From assembly GCA_977017575.1 (NCBI GenBank), contig CDRNVI010000065.1, forward strand, positions 248,001 through 312,000: a DNA stretch of 64,000 bases, in the 5' to 3' direction. Source of the DNA: Paramoeba atlantica. Its lineage: Eukaryota; Discosea. Positions 28,244-39,084 of the stretch are shown here, piece by piece (the first letter of the stretch is position 1; each line of letters opens with the position of its first letter). The notes under the pieces are model-generated. The model was not told where the DNA came from, made no database searches, and saw only the letters and a program-made list of their open reading frames with translations. The translations under genes and the position numbers were made by a program.

Positions 28244-29869
28244 CTAATCTATGATTATACATTCGCTATTACTTTTGGTTGCTTTCGAATTTGTGTGACT
28301 CGTACAATCCGTGTCCACTACATTGGTGCCACGTACTAAGTGAGGTGTGTCTAGTTTTTCAAGTTTTCTCTTTCTTAATGAAGCTAAGGAATTTCCATGT
28401 TCACCAATACGTTCAGAGTCTGTGGACACCACCTCATCGCTACCAGCAAAGGAACTGCAGATCTTCTTACCACTATACGGAAAATATCGGGTAATTGATT
28501 TACGCTGCATTTCTTTCACGCGATCTGAGTATTTGTAATGTTCAAATCCATGAGCGTTTATCGATACAAAGCTAAAACAGTATGGGTTTTCAGTACTACT
28601 CTTCGGAACATGTGAAACAAGGTCCGACAAGAGGGCATCTACTAATGCCGTAGAATCATCCGTATCCTTTACGTTTGCGCCCGCAGGATATGAACTAGTC
28701 CTTGTCAAGTTGCCGCATTCCGGGACACAGCGTAGCACTAATGTGATGCGCTTCGGGTAAAAGGTACTACGGCATGCACCAAAGTGTATGTCGTGATCAA
28801 CCCGGTATCTACGGTCATCTTGTAGATCAACAAGATCTTCCACCCTATGTACCACCTCTGCGCACAACATTTGCAACCAGGGTAACAAGTTTGTCGTTGG
28901 CGGGATCTCTTTCGCTGCAACTATGCTTTTCGGAAGCGTTCTTTGAATAACTGAGGCATCTGAGTAACCTCGAGCCGAGCGCAATATACAGTCTGTGGTA
29001 GAGAGATCAAAATACAAGTGAACCGCATCAAAATCATGTTCCCACAGTTCAGATGCCGTCCGCACACCAAGTAAAGATGTGACTTTTTTACCGAAATCGC
29101 CGCCATAGCCCCTTAGCTTACGTACTTCAATGTCTTTCATAAAATCAGAAACTCCGGAGTCCAGCAGAACAGCTTGTTGGTTGGGCTTGTACTTTGAAGA
29201 GGCATATTTTGCGAGAGGCTTCGTGGATGCAATTCCAGCACTAAGACGATATTTCAATTCCTGAAAGACAGCTTGTCGGATTTCGTGCGCGACTTCTGCC
29301 GCAAGGTAAAAATGTTTGATATTGTGTGTGTCGTCCGCAGCTGAATTGCGTAAAACAGTACCGAATCCAGTAAGCCATTGGGAGATGTCCGGTACATAAT
29401 TGTTCCCATCCTCTCGCAATCGCAAGTAAACTTCTCGAGTGACGTCTATATAAGCTTCATCAATACCAGCCCTTTCGTAAATACACAGAGATCCCGCCAC
29501 ACGCTGAATCAGACTATGTATCCGCCGCGAGGCTTGGCGATAAGGTTCCAAGCTTACTTTGTGGGTAGATTTTGACGGGTTCGAGTGGTATTCATAATTC
29601 ACACTTCCGAGAGCGTAGGTCGCCGTGTGAACGGCCCGTACATCGGGACATACTCTCAAAGCTTCCGAGAGATGCATAAATCGTGTCACGCCACGAGCCC
29701 TTGCAGCGTAGTTCACAGCTATGAGACTGCCCCATTGTTGAACTACGCAAGGGACATCATGGGGTATCTGAAGCCGTAGCTGCTCCACTTGACAGTAGAA
29801 GCAATCAAGATCGACATGGATAATAAAGCGATCTTCATTATAAGGAAACTCCAAGAGGTGCTCCAACAT
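28244..29869 (-). CDS. DNA polymerase eta, copy 2
   Basis: Encodes the same 541-aa protein as 11414-13039. The only base change seen (C at 28466 for T at 11636) falls in a lysine codon and is synonymous. All catalytic residues are kept and the upstream spacer is also duplicated in full, so it should be expressed like copy 1. Confidence 0.9.
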   Translation of the reverse strand: MLEHLLEFPYNEDRFIIHVDLDCFYCQVEQLRLQIPHDVPCVVQQWGSLIAVNYAARARGVTRFMHLSEALRVCPDVRAVHTATYALGSVNYEYHSNPSKSTHKVSLEPYRQASRRIHSLIQRVAGSLCIYERAGIDEAYIDVTREVYLRLREDGNNYVPDISQWLTGFGTVLRNSAADDTHNIKHFYLAAEVAHEIRQAVFQELKYRLSAGIASTKPLAKYASSKYKPNQQAVLLDSGVSDFMKDIEVRKLRGYGGDFGKKVTSLLGVRTASELWEHDFDAVHLYFDLSTTDCILRSARGYSDASVIQRTLPKSIVAAKEIPPTTNLLPWLQMLCAEVVHRVEDLVDLQDDRRYRVDHDIHFGACRSTFYPKRITLVLRCVPECGNLTRTSSYPAGANVKDTDDSTALVDALLSDLVSHVPKSSTENPYCFSFVSINAHGFEHYKYSDRVKEMQRKSITRYFPYSGKKICSSFAGSDEVVSTDSERIGEHGNSLASLRKRKLEKLDTPHLVRGTNVVDTDCTSHTNSKATKSNSECIIID

Positions 29870-30171
29870 TCAATTCATAATTACAAAAATGTTATAGCGC
29901 AGTGGTCAAAAGTAGTATGGTAATCTGTCCCAAGGTAGATAAAAAACAGAAAGTAGTTAGCTAAATAATAACTGCAAAATATTTACTAATTATACTGCAA
30001 AAAAATTTGAATAATTTAGAGGATGCATAACAGATAAAAACATAAAAAGATTGAGGTGGTCTGGAAAGAGAGGTATCCTCATCGGGCGACTGCTGGCTAA
30101 CAGTTTCGAGCATAAAAATGCAACCCGATGATTCACAGTAAACAGATTTCGCCAAAGATGGCAAGAACGAA

Positions 30172-30225
30172 GCGCAAGGTGAGCACTGCGGAAATAATGA
30201 AATAGTACGATGTCTCACCTTGCGC
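30172..30225 (-). promoter_or_regulatory. hairpin 3' of the SelK UGA, copy 2
   Basis: The same 12-bp perfect stem and 30-nt loop as at 13342-13395, 6 nt after the UGA. Confidence 0.55.
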
Positions 30226-30483
30226 CTATCCTCAGCCTCCGGCACCACCAAACTGTGCGGGTTTCGGTAGGCAGGAAATACGCGGTCCTCTTGGGGCCCT
30301 GTTATCTGAGTTGTCGCCGGGACCTCGATGACGAAAATTGTCCACGTGCTCTCGTACCGGAGCAGTGGTGAAGAGTGTTTGAAGGAAAAGAGCTACCAGA
30401 GAAAATAGTAGCGCTATTCCATCATGGATTTCCACCGACCAAGGTCGTGAATCCGAGAGGCGGCCTTGGGAAATATATGTCAT
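30226..30483 (-). CDS. SELENOK: selenoprotein K with in-frame UGA, copy 2
   Basis: Identical to 13396-13653, including the GGC-TGA-GGA-TAG ending and the following hairpin. The UGA is at 30234-30232. If the duplication is real, the cell has two genes for this selenoprotein. Confidence 0.82.
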
Positions 30484-31043
30484 GATTTATTGTCCGTATA
30501 TTAATTTTAGTAAGGAGATGGAAATCAAAAGAATGGATCAACAGGTTATTTTTTTTATTAATACAAAAATACAAAACAATATGTCTCCGCAAAACGCTAC
30601 TTTTTTGAATACACATGTAGGATTTAAAAACCTACTCTATAGAAGCACAAGGTTAAATGCTATTCTGAACTATTTTACTGTTGAGTGCGCATTGAAGTGA
30701 GTTGCAAAGTAGTTAAAAAAGGAGGAGTGCGTGTACACAACGTTCTGTAAAACCGAATTTTTAATGCCATACAAACTATTTTTTTGAAGACAAAATTTAA
30801 TACACACTCTATTCTTCACAAAGCCTTCAAAAGAGATATTGGCTAAAAAAACTACTTTAGGAAGCTACAGCTGTGTTCAAAGAGTACTTTGAACACATTT
30901 TTGTATACAAAGACCTAAGTATTGTGATATACTCAGTGATCCTCACGCTTCCTACAACTTTATACTTAAAATTATTTTTGATAGACACAATTCCGCATGT
31001 CGGAAATTCTCAAATCCAAAGGTATTCTACCATAGATTGATGA

Positions 31044-32906
31044 CTAATTTTCCTCGTCTGGACTATAAATTTCCGGAAGATATTTCTCAGGGGAGGAATC
31101 TGTTGGAGTACTCGTCTCTACCTGAGGTTTTGAGACATTGACTTCATCTGCACTATCAGACGGTTCGTTAGGAGTCGTTTCTTCTGTCACAGCATGGGTG
31201 AACTCCACGGGAGTGCTTACTTCTTGTGGGATTGCTTTCTCCTCGTTGACCTCGGGTACACTGACCTTCACCGCGGCTATATCCACAACCGCTGCATTCT
31301 CAGGGGCATCCTTTCCTTCCTTGAGAGGATCTGCCATCCCTCCAGAGCGGCTCTGTACTTCTTCTTCCTGCATATCCTGTCCAGCTTCAGATGGAACGCC
31401 TAATACCTCAGACGTGTTTTCCACAACGCTTTCGGTTGGCTCCGAAGTGGCTAGCGGTTGAGAACACGCAGCTGGTGATTTCGCAGGACTTACCGAACTG
31501 AGTGCCTCCGTGCTTTGAGCCCTGCGGCTTGTGGTTTCCGGGGTGACAGCTGCAGTGATCTGAACCACTGGACTCGAGAGGTGTGAAGGAGTAGTTGTCA
31601 CAGGTGTGGCCGTTTCACGTGCGGGAGTTGCCAGTGCGGAGAGCGCTTGCTCGGGGGTAAGTGGTGCCTCTCGAATCGGAGTTGACTGTTCGGATGGCGC
31701 TTTTGTTTGAGACTTTATGGGAGTGGAGTGCGTACTGGGTGGGTGCGCTACGATAATGTTGTCAACAGTAGATGATGCAATTTCTTCTGAAGTGGACTCC
31801 GGTGTCTTCTCGGGTGGAGCACTGGCTTCCGCCACAGTTCGCTCTACGGCCGGAGTTTCACTCAAAGGACTTGCTTCTTCTATTTCTTGCATTGCCACGG
31901 CGGTTGTTGCAGAATCGCTTGCGCCATGCTCTATTTTTTCCAGTTCTGCGAATGCAAGTTCAATAAATGAACGAATTTCATTGGCTTTCTCTTTGAGCGA
32001 GCCCTGTGCAAGGTTGTAGTGCGCCTCTATACGAGAACGGACAGCCGTTAGGGAAAGAGATTCGGCGTCCTCAACCGAGGTAGTACGCATCATAGTGCTT
32101 ATAAAGTTCTGAATTTCATTATTAGGCGGTATAACTTCTTCAACTACCACACTCTTTTTTTCTTTAACTTGGCGTTGCCGTTTGGCAGGTGGCTGTGGTG
32201 TCTCTTCCTTTTTGCTATCACTTCTACCTCGTTTGGTGGGACGTTCTTTCTTTTTTTGAGATGTATCCGTTTTCTTTGACTTCGCTGTGGCCGATTTGCC
32301 AGACTTGGCGGGCGTTTTCGTAGATCGTCCCTTGGCACTTTTAATTCGGGAAACAGTTTTTAGCTTTTTATTGGTTTTCCGAGTTTTCCTTTTCTTCTTT
32401 GTCACGGTTCTCTTTTCCTTTTTTTGCGCATCAAGAGATAGTACAGGACTCATCAAAAACTCACTCAAATGTTGATTTTGCTCCGCTACAGTTTTCCCTA
32501 AAATTCTGAAAGTCTTTAGAATAGGTTTAAGTTCCTTACGAGTTTGTGATTCAATCGCTTTAGTTAAGTGGGAAGCCGTAATCCCTCTAGTTGAACTAGA
32601 TCCCAGAAAGCCACGGAAGTTCATTAATTCTCTTTTTCGCGATTGCTTTAGTCCGGGACGTCCAACAAGTATCCGGTATAGAGGAGTGCAATCTGTAGGC
32701 AATATTTTCTTCCATTCAGGGAAAACTTTAAGAGGTACGCCACTGCCGTCTACGGGGACTTCATACGTCACTTTGCGCACTGGTGTCGCGGCCGTCGGAC
32801 TAAAGTAAACTGCATCCCTCCGTATGCGTGTGCTTCGTCGATCCCCATCAGCTTCTTCGGTGCCGTGATTTTTCTCAGGCGTTTGAGTTTCTACGTCGTC
32901 AGACAT
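31044..32906 (-). CDS. DEK-like chromatin protein, copy 2
   Basis: Same 620-aa protein as 14214-16076 with no amino-acid difference. The hairpin 3' of the gene is also copied (30873-30896). Confidence 0.72.
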   Translation of the reverse strand: MSDDVETQTPEKNHGTEEADGDRRSTRIRRDAVYFSPTAATPVRKVTYEVPVDGSGVPLKVFPEWKKILPTDCTPLYRILVGRPGLKQSRKRELMNFRGFLGSSSTRGITASHLTKAIESQTRKELKPILKTFRILGKTVAEQNQHLSEFLMSPVLSLDAQKKEKRTVTKKKRKTRKTNKKLKTVSRIKSAKGRSTKTPAKSGKSATAKSKKTDTSQKKKERPTKRGRSDSKKEETPQPPAKRQRQVKEKKSVVVEEVIPPNNEIQNFISTMMRTTSVEDAESLSLTAVRSRIEAHYNLAQGSLKEKANEIRSFIELAFAELEKIEHGASDSATTAVAMQEIEEASPLSETPAVERTVAEASAPPEKTPESTSEEIASSTVDNIIVAHPPSTHSTPIKSQTKAPSEQSTPIREAPLTPEQALSALATPARETATPVTTTPSHLSSPVVQITAAVTPETTSRRAQSTEALSSVSPAKSPAACSQPLATSEPTESVVENTSEVLGVPSEAGQDMQEEEVQSRSGGMADPLKEGKDAPENAAVVDIAAVKVSVPEVNEEKAIPQEVSTPVEFTHAVTEETTPNEPSDSADEVNVSKPQVETSTPTDSSPEKYLPEIYSPDEEN

Positions 32907-33072
32907 GAAATAAATCCTTAATGTTACTTTTAATAAGAGTGCGAAATATCAATTCGTTGTGGAATAAATACGGGCGGAAGGAAGATACGATATAAACACA
33001 AGGACACACGAGCAAGATTCGCCGTATAAAGGATTACACGCCGTATAAAGGAAACACACAACTGGTTGAAAT

Positions 33073-33678
33073 TTATACATCAAGAACAAATGTTGCGTGA
33101 TACGAGGATTCTAAAGGTGTGATCAACTCAGTACGATTTAGTATGGACGTATTCGGGCCTTTCCATATAGCAAGTCGGTGTTTTGTTATCGCTTTGACTT
33201 CGCCCCCAGCCGGAGTATTTCCATTGTTTGATATGCACCATAACCGTGCGCCACACTGAATTTGCGATTTGTGTCGAGAGATACTTACGTCAGTGGGAGA
33301 TTGAACTAAATCAGTAAAGGACTTGTTTGTATTTTTAGGTAAATCAATAATATTATCCAAAAGGAATACTCTTACAGTGGAGCAGGTTACTCTTTTTGTT
33401 GCGGATATGTGCAAATATTGCTCAAGAAGATCGTACAAGATAGATGTTTCATCAGGTGCGGAAGAAAATATGTCTTTAATCAGTGAGGTACTTTTAAACT
33501 CTAAACCTTGAGGTTTATCGTTACTATGAGTGTCCGAAATAGTCACGTTACGTACGCTGGATTCACCCAGAAGCACAGAGGAAAGGGATAGTATTGATTC
33601 TTCCAAAAGTGAGACAAGATTATATGACCAGCAGTGCAACATTAGGTCTGCTGTGTGGTCTACGTGTTCGTATGGCAT
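33073..33678 (-). CDS. archease, copy 2
   Basis: Same 201-aa protein as 16243-16848, with the HVDHTAD start and the FVLDV end intact. Confidence 0.85.
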   Translation of the reverse strand: MPYEHVDHTADLMLHCWSYNLVSLLEESILSLSSVLLGESSVRNVTISDTHSNDKPQGLEFKSTSLIKDIFSSAPDETSILYDLLEQYLHISATKRVTCSTVRVFLLDNIIDLPKNTNKSFTDLVQSPTDVSISRHKSQIQCGARLWCISNNGNTPAGGEVKAITKHRLAIWKGPNTSILNRTELITPLESSYHATFVLDV

Positions 33679-34095
33679 GATATCTTATACAGTGGTACCC
33701 ATGTAATTACAACAAACGTACGAATGTTATATTTGAATTGTTTGTATATTTTGTTCGTATATTTGAAATATACAAAAAAATGCAAGGTCTACCTGTCCTA
33801 CATGTTTCTCTGCCTACATGATCTACGTGTATCTACCTTAATAAGATAGGATTAGAAGACTTACATAATCTATAGGTTAGACGAAACGAAGTGTATGCAA
33901 TCTGGAAAAAGACATTTAAAAAGACTCTTTCTTGACATAATACACTGCTTGGTATGTTTCGTAAGACTGGAGACTGCCTTGTGCCAGAATCCTATAATCT
34001 TATTACTCCTTAATGAGATGTGAGTTATAGTTGCTACCACACTGTTTGGTGAAATGGAGTCCAAAAAGACATCCTGGGTCAGAGCGCAATAAGTG

Positions 34096-34641
34096 TTATG
34101 ATTTCAATTTTTCCAAGTATTCCGCTCGCTGTTTTGCAAACATCGTTTTTTCTCTATGCATCATGCGTGCCTCATTATTTATTTCATTATACATGATGTA
34201 AAGCGGGTATGAAATCATTCCGATCGCAAATCCCGCACACCAAACCGGAATGAGACGCTGGGGTACACGGTTTTTTGGCCAAAAACACATCCCTACGACA
34301 GCGAAACCTCCTAGAACCAGTCCAGCGTCAATTCCACGCTGAAAAGGTTCACTACCAAGGTAAAATTTCCACTGTTCAGAAAGTTCTCGCCGTCGCCTCT
34401 GACCAATATCAAGCCCTTCCATGTTCTGAATTACTTTGTTAATCGCAGCTTGATCTTCCCGAGCAACGATCTGAGGACCAACACTTAAGGTTGCTAGACT
34501 CTTATTCCGGTCCGGCGTTACATCAGGCCGAGGAATTGAAATATCATTACGTACATCTAGAGGAGATGAGTGTGTTCTTGTGGTAACGACTATATCCTTG
34601 TTTTGCTCATCCGCAGTAGCCGAGCTCGATGAGTTTCCCAT
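34096..34641 (-). CDS. unknown N-myristoylable membrane protein, copy 2
   Basis: Identical in sequence to the 181-aa product of 17266-17811, with the MGNSSSS start and two hydrophobic segments. Confidence 0.7.
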   Translation of the reverse strand: MGNSSSSATADEQNKDIVVTTRTHSSPLDVRNDISIPRPDVTPDRNKSLATLSVGPQIVAREDQAAINKVIQNMEGLDIGQRRRRELSEQWKFYLGSEPFQRGIDAGLVLGGFAVVGMCFWPKNRVPQRLIPVWCAGFAIGMISYPLYIMYNEINNEARMMHREKTMFAKQRAEYLEKLKS

Positions 34642-35009
34642 TTACGAAAAAATTAAGTCTCTGAAATATCCGAATGCTTAAAAAGCAGAAATAATCCAAA
34701 AATCCTGCGTTTGATACTATTCCTATCTCTTTTTCTCATTCGTGTGCATAAATTTACGGGGTAACAATGAAATAACATAGCGCAATGATATTAAATTTAT
34801 GTGGAATGCGCTTATACCTATGAATGGTGTTGTACGTACATAAACAATGTAAAAATCAAAGCATACGATATGGAACATCAAACTATACATCAAACGAATA
34901 GGTGGCGTAGATTCTACCTCAACCCTTTATAGAGGACAAAATGACACCTATTGCTCATCATACTCTGGCACACAATATGTCTGATGGGGTAATAGCGCAT
35001 TGTACAAAG

Positions 35010-35201
35010 CTATTTACTCTTTTTGATTCCTCCTTGTGAAAGGGGACCTCCCTTCGACTTTACCTTCTGAGCCAGCTCTGCAATTTTCTTTGCCTCCTCT
35101 TGTTTTTTCTTCTGAAATGCCACATCATCATCGTCTACTTCATTCGTTTGTTTTTTGGGTTGTTTCAAGGGCTTCTGCTTTCCTCCTTGTTTGGAAGGCA
35201 T
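35010..35201 (-). CDS. TMA7: TMA7-like protein, copy 2
   Basis: Identical 63-aa protein to that of 18180-18371. Confidence 0.9.
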   Translation of the reverse strand: MPSKQGGKQKPLKQPKKQTNEVDDDDVAFQKKKQEEAKKIAELAQKVKSKGGPLSQGGIKKSK

Positions 35202-35411
35202 TGAACAAGGGAAATAGATACTGATAATTAAAACTGAGGAAGTAAAAAACGAAAACGTACTAGTATATCCGGCATGTAATTAATCATTACAATGCACGTC
35301 TCGATAGATAGAATGTAGGACTACGTATACTTTTTAGAAATGTATGAAAGGTTCGAAATAACCTCTCTAATTTTCGTTCTATTTCTTCTAAAACGGAAGG
35401 TCATTTTCGTA

Positions 35412-35660
35412 TTATAATAATAATATTATAATATCGCTTTTTGAAATCATTTTTTCCCATATTTCGTTGGCCAAGTCCTTCTCCCAATCACGCATGATCC
35501 TGTGATTGTTGCCAAGTGCATTGAGAATTTCTTCAGTATTTGCTCCCTTGGGGCGTAATTGTTCATAGTTACGAAGTAAAGCGTATGCTGCTTTGCATGA
35601 CAAGTTCGTCTTTGCCACAAAACAGGGAACGCAGCGACGGACAAAAACATTTACACTCAT
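35412..35660 (-). CDS. hypothetical protein (82 aa), copy 2
   Basis: Same as 18582-18830; first ATG at 35660. Confidence 0.5.
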   Translation of the reverse strand: MSVNVFVRRCVPCFVAKTNLSCKAAYALLRNYEQLRPKGANTEEILNALGNNHRIMRDWEKDLANEIWEKMISKSDIIILLL

Positions 35661-35763
35661 TGAATTGTCGTTCGGGGTCAGTGAAAAAAGTTCCGGTTCG
35701 GGTGCGATTCTCTGTCCCTCGCGCACTAAACAAGTGTGATTGATATGGTGATAGTAATGGTTG

Positions 35764-36339
35764 TTATGGAGCGAATGACTCCACGACGGTCAGTCGCGAC
35801 ATTTTATGTGAGTCCGCTGGCCTATTCACGTGATGGGACCGAGGATATTTCTCGGCGTATTCACGACACTCTTTGTTTTTCTTCTCCAAATCTTTCGTTC
35901 TACCAGTCGGGGTATCCATTCCCAAGCAGCGCTCACGAAAGAATTTTGTCAAAATACGGGGAAACCGCATTGGGTCCTGTACAAGCTGTTTTCGAACTAC
36001 TTGCCTTACAGAGCTTGCCTGTTGTGATGGAGAGGACGACATTTCCTCTTCGAGCCTCGCGGTACACTCTCGTCGTACTGAGACAGGAACATAACTCCCT
36101 GACGGAACGTTATCGGAAATTTCAAATCTGCTGTGGGTGGGACCATCTGCTGCTTCCGTGGAAGCATCTCGCTGCATGGCAGTTCTATTCTTCTTCGCCA
36201 AATTGGTTCTCTTGGCACGAACCGAAGTAACTGAAGGAGTAGTAGATGAAAAAGATTCGGAAGAATTTGCTTCAGCTAAAGTTGGCACGATTGCATCTGA
36301 TGAAAGAGCTGGGGGAGAAGGTACGCGGATAGGAATCAT
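35764..36339 (-). CDS. hypothetical Ser/Thr-rich protein, copy 2
   Basis: Identical to the 191-aa product of 18934-19509. Confidence 0.5.
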   Translation of the reverse strand: MIPIRVPSPPALSSDAIVPTLAEANSSESFSSTTPSVTSVRAKRTNLAKKNRTAMQRDASTEAADGPTHSRFEISDNVPSGSYVPVSVRRECTARLEEEMSSSPSQQASSVRQVVRKQLVQDPMRFPRILTKFFRERCLGMDTPTGRTKDLEKKNKECREYAEKYPRSHHVNRPADSHKMSRLTVVESFAP

Positions 36340-36673
36340 GCGCCCCCTTCCTCGAACAGAGGTGTGTATTGTGAAAAAACAAGTAACTTAACACTAAAAA
36401 GTAGAAGACTGATTGCAAATACATTTTTTAAACATTTTATAAACATATATTCTGCTAAAAAAAAATTCTTTCAGAAACCACCCAAGCACTCAAAATGTTT
36501 CGACCTTTCGACCGTCGAACGACGTCGAATTCGACGTCGAACGACAGCTATGATTATTTCTTTAATTTAATGTATCAAGCTGAATTCCCAACTCACATCT
36601 TTGAATTGCGAACATGACTGCATCTAGAATCTGCAGCAACTTCTAGATCCAGTATTGCAGTGTAAAGCACCAT

Positions 36674-38134
36674 CTATTCCTGCGTCGTTTTCGTTACGAA
36701 TTTCATTTCTTCATTCACAGTGGGCAGGAACGGACGAAGCACTTCTGGTATCATCACCCCAGTCTCTGTTTGATAATTCTCCACAAGACAACAAATCGTA
36801 CGTGGTATTGCACAAAGCGTCGAGTTGAGCATGTGTGGATGTTCCTTCAGCGCGGAGGCCAGTGTCCCACGGGTGGTGGGACCATACCGGCACCCAATAC
36901 TACGGGACTGGTAGTCCGTGCAGTTTGAACAACTCACAAGCTCACGAAACTTGCCACTTCCAGGAAACCACGCCTCAAGATCCCACTTCCGGGCAGCGGC
37001 GTTGTTCAGCGCGCCGGAGGCTATATCCACCACCCGGTAGGGAATCCCAAGACTCGTGTAAAACTCCTCCGCACATTTCATCATCTCCTCATGGACGGCC
37101 CACGAGATTTCATCCCGGGGACTACACACCACAAACTGCTCGATTTTATCAAACTGGTGCACACGAAAGATACCAAGGGTGTCGCGGCCGTGACTGCCGG
37201 CCTCTTTACGGTAACACGAGGAGTAACCCGCATACCGTTTCGGGACCCGCAGGTCCTCCTCATTGTACCACCGGTTGCGGTGGTACGCACATAGCGGTTG
37301 CTCGGAGGTGGCAATCAGATATTTATCCTCCCCCTCCCCGGTGACTTTGTAGAGCTGCTCGTCAAAATCCGACAACTGGGCGACCTCCCCCATACACTCC
37401 TTGGTCATAAAAACCGGCGGGTAGAACGGCATATAGCCCCGTTTTGCCAGAAAACTCATCCCGTAATGCAGCAACGCGACATGGAGGAGCACCAGATCCC
37501 CGTGGAGCACGTAGGCCCGGCCCCCGGACATCCGGGTGACGCGCTCGCTGCAGTCCATCACCCCGAGCGCCTCCATGAGGTCCACATGGTGCTGGGGTTT
37601 ACGTGTGGTACAGTCCCCGCGGGTGCGCAGCACAGCGTTGTGCTCCTCACTCTCGTGGACCGGGGCAAACTCGTGGACAATATTCCCGATGGCTGCGAGT
37701 ACGCGGTCTCGTGCCGCCTCAAGCGTCTTCGCACGCTCCATCTCCTGTGGGACGAGATGGGACGAGATGTGCTTGGAGAGGGCTTTGAGTTTTGGTACCG
37801 TCAAGGAGTCAAGGCTGTCCATCATGAGCTTCCCGGTGCGACAGGACTCGAGGAGCTCGTGGGGGAGCTCGATCGGTTCGGTTGTGAGCGTCAGGGACTC
37901 AAGAGAGGGCGCTGTGTTCTTGGATTTTTTCATTTCGGTTGCGATTTTCTTGCTGCACAGTCCAACGGATTTGTTCATGCCTTCGAGGGAGTGCTGGGCG
38001 TGTCTCCATTGGGTATCAAGCTCAATGACCTCATCCACCAGTTTAACATTGCTCCATCGGCGACGTTGGCTTTCACGTACGAGATTTGGATTGCCGCCTT
38101 TCTCAATGCGAAAGAGATTTATATCAAGTGGCAT
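36674..38134 (-). CDS. seryl-tRNA synthetase, copy 2
   Basis: Identical to the product of 19844-21304. Motifs 1-3 and the TSE loop are intact, and the pyrimidine tract plus AG before the ATG is copied at 38145-38168. Confidence 0.93.
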   Translation of the reverse strand: MPLDINLFRIEKGGNPNLVRESQRRRWSNVKLVDEVIELDTQWRHAQHSLEGMNKSVGLCSKKIATEMKKSKNTAPSLESLTLTTEPIELPHELLESCRTGKLMMDSLDSLTVPKLKALSKHISSHLVPQEMERAKTLEAARDRVLAAIGNIVHEFAPVHESEEHNAVLRTRGDCTTRKPQHHVDLMEALGVMDCSERVTRMSGGRAYVLHGDLVLLHVALLHYGMSFLAKRGYMPFYPPVFMTKECMGEVAQLSDFDEQLYKVTGEGEDKYLIATSEQPLCAYHRNRWYNEEDLRVPKRYAGYSSCYRKEAGSHGRDTLGIFRVHQFDKIEQFVVCSPRDEISWAVHEEMMKCAEEFYTSLGIPYRVVDIASGALNNAAARKWDLEAWFPGSGKFRELVSCSNCTDYQSRSIGCRYGPTTRGTLASALKEHPHMLNSTLCAIPRTICCLVENYQTETGVMIPEVLRPFLPTVNEEMKFVTKTTQE

Positions 38135-38297
38135 TTTGTGAAGACTCGAGAGGCGAGAAGAATAAAATACATTAAACACTTCAATAAGACAATGATTTGA
38201 TAATTGGTGCTTTCATACAATTAGAGCAAAAAAAGTGTTAAGCAAACACACTAAACGAACTACAGAGGACACAAACCCCCATTTTTTGTAAATTGTA

Positions 38298-38768
38298 CTA
38301 GTGCGATACAGACCGCCGTCGAGCGTCCCCAGGCATAGGAACGGGTGAAGCACGATCAAAACTGTCCATCCACGATTCAGGCGGAGGCGAAAACTCCTCA
38401 GGTCGTGGAGCACTGTTTTCAAAGGTGGAACCTGCGAAAGGGTGCGCAGACGGTTTTTCATTATCGGCTCTCAACTTGAGATATCGTCGTACTGGATTGG
38501 GTCCTTTCAGCAAGCCGCGGCGAGACTGATCAGAGAGAAATGTTATCTCACTTGGGGTGAGTAGACCAGAAGTCATACTTCTCTCAACTTCCGTTTTGAA
38601 AGGGGAATTGCGTTCGGAACGTTGGTCAAAGTCAGAACCTCGTGAAAAATCGGAACCTTGATGGTCTCCCGCCAAAGCATTGGAATTCGAAATGTTCTGC
38701 GAGCCTGAAGCACTTCCTTCTGACGCCGCGCCGGAGAGCCTAATCCCACGGAAATAGTTTAAGGGCAT
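38298..38768 (-). CDS. hypothetical disordered protein, copy 2
   Basis: Same as 21468-21938; first ATG at 38768. Confidence 0.5.
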   Translation of the reverse strand: MPLNYFRGIRLSGAASEGSASGSQNISNSNALAGDHQGSDFSRGSDFDQRSERNSPFKTEVERSMTSGLLTPSEITFLSDQSRRGLLKGPNPVRRYLKLRADNEKPSAHPFAGSTFENSAPRPEEFSPPPESWMDSFDRASPVPMPGDARRRSVSH

Positions 38769-39084
38769 GATCCCAAGTAAAGCAAAGTAAAACAAAGTAA
38801 AGTGAAGAGGTGTAAAGCCTTTGAGATGGTGTAAACGAATAAGTACTGTTGACTGAAAGTTTCAGAAGCTTTTTTACTAGAACTAACACTACAAATGAAA
38901 CCTCATCTGGGAGCCAAAACTCCGTAATGAATAATCCGGCTCAGCGACTAAATACAAAAATATATGCTGTAAGGAGCTAGTTAGTGTTTTGGTATTTTAA
39001 CATGGAACGTGACAACAAAACAGTGCTCCCAATCTATAAATGCCGCGCTATAACATCGTCTCGAATCCTAACACACACATACAC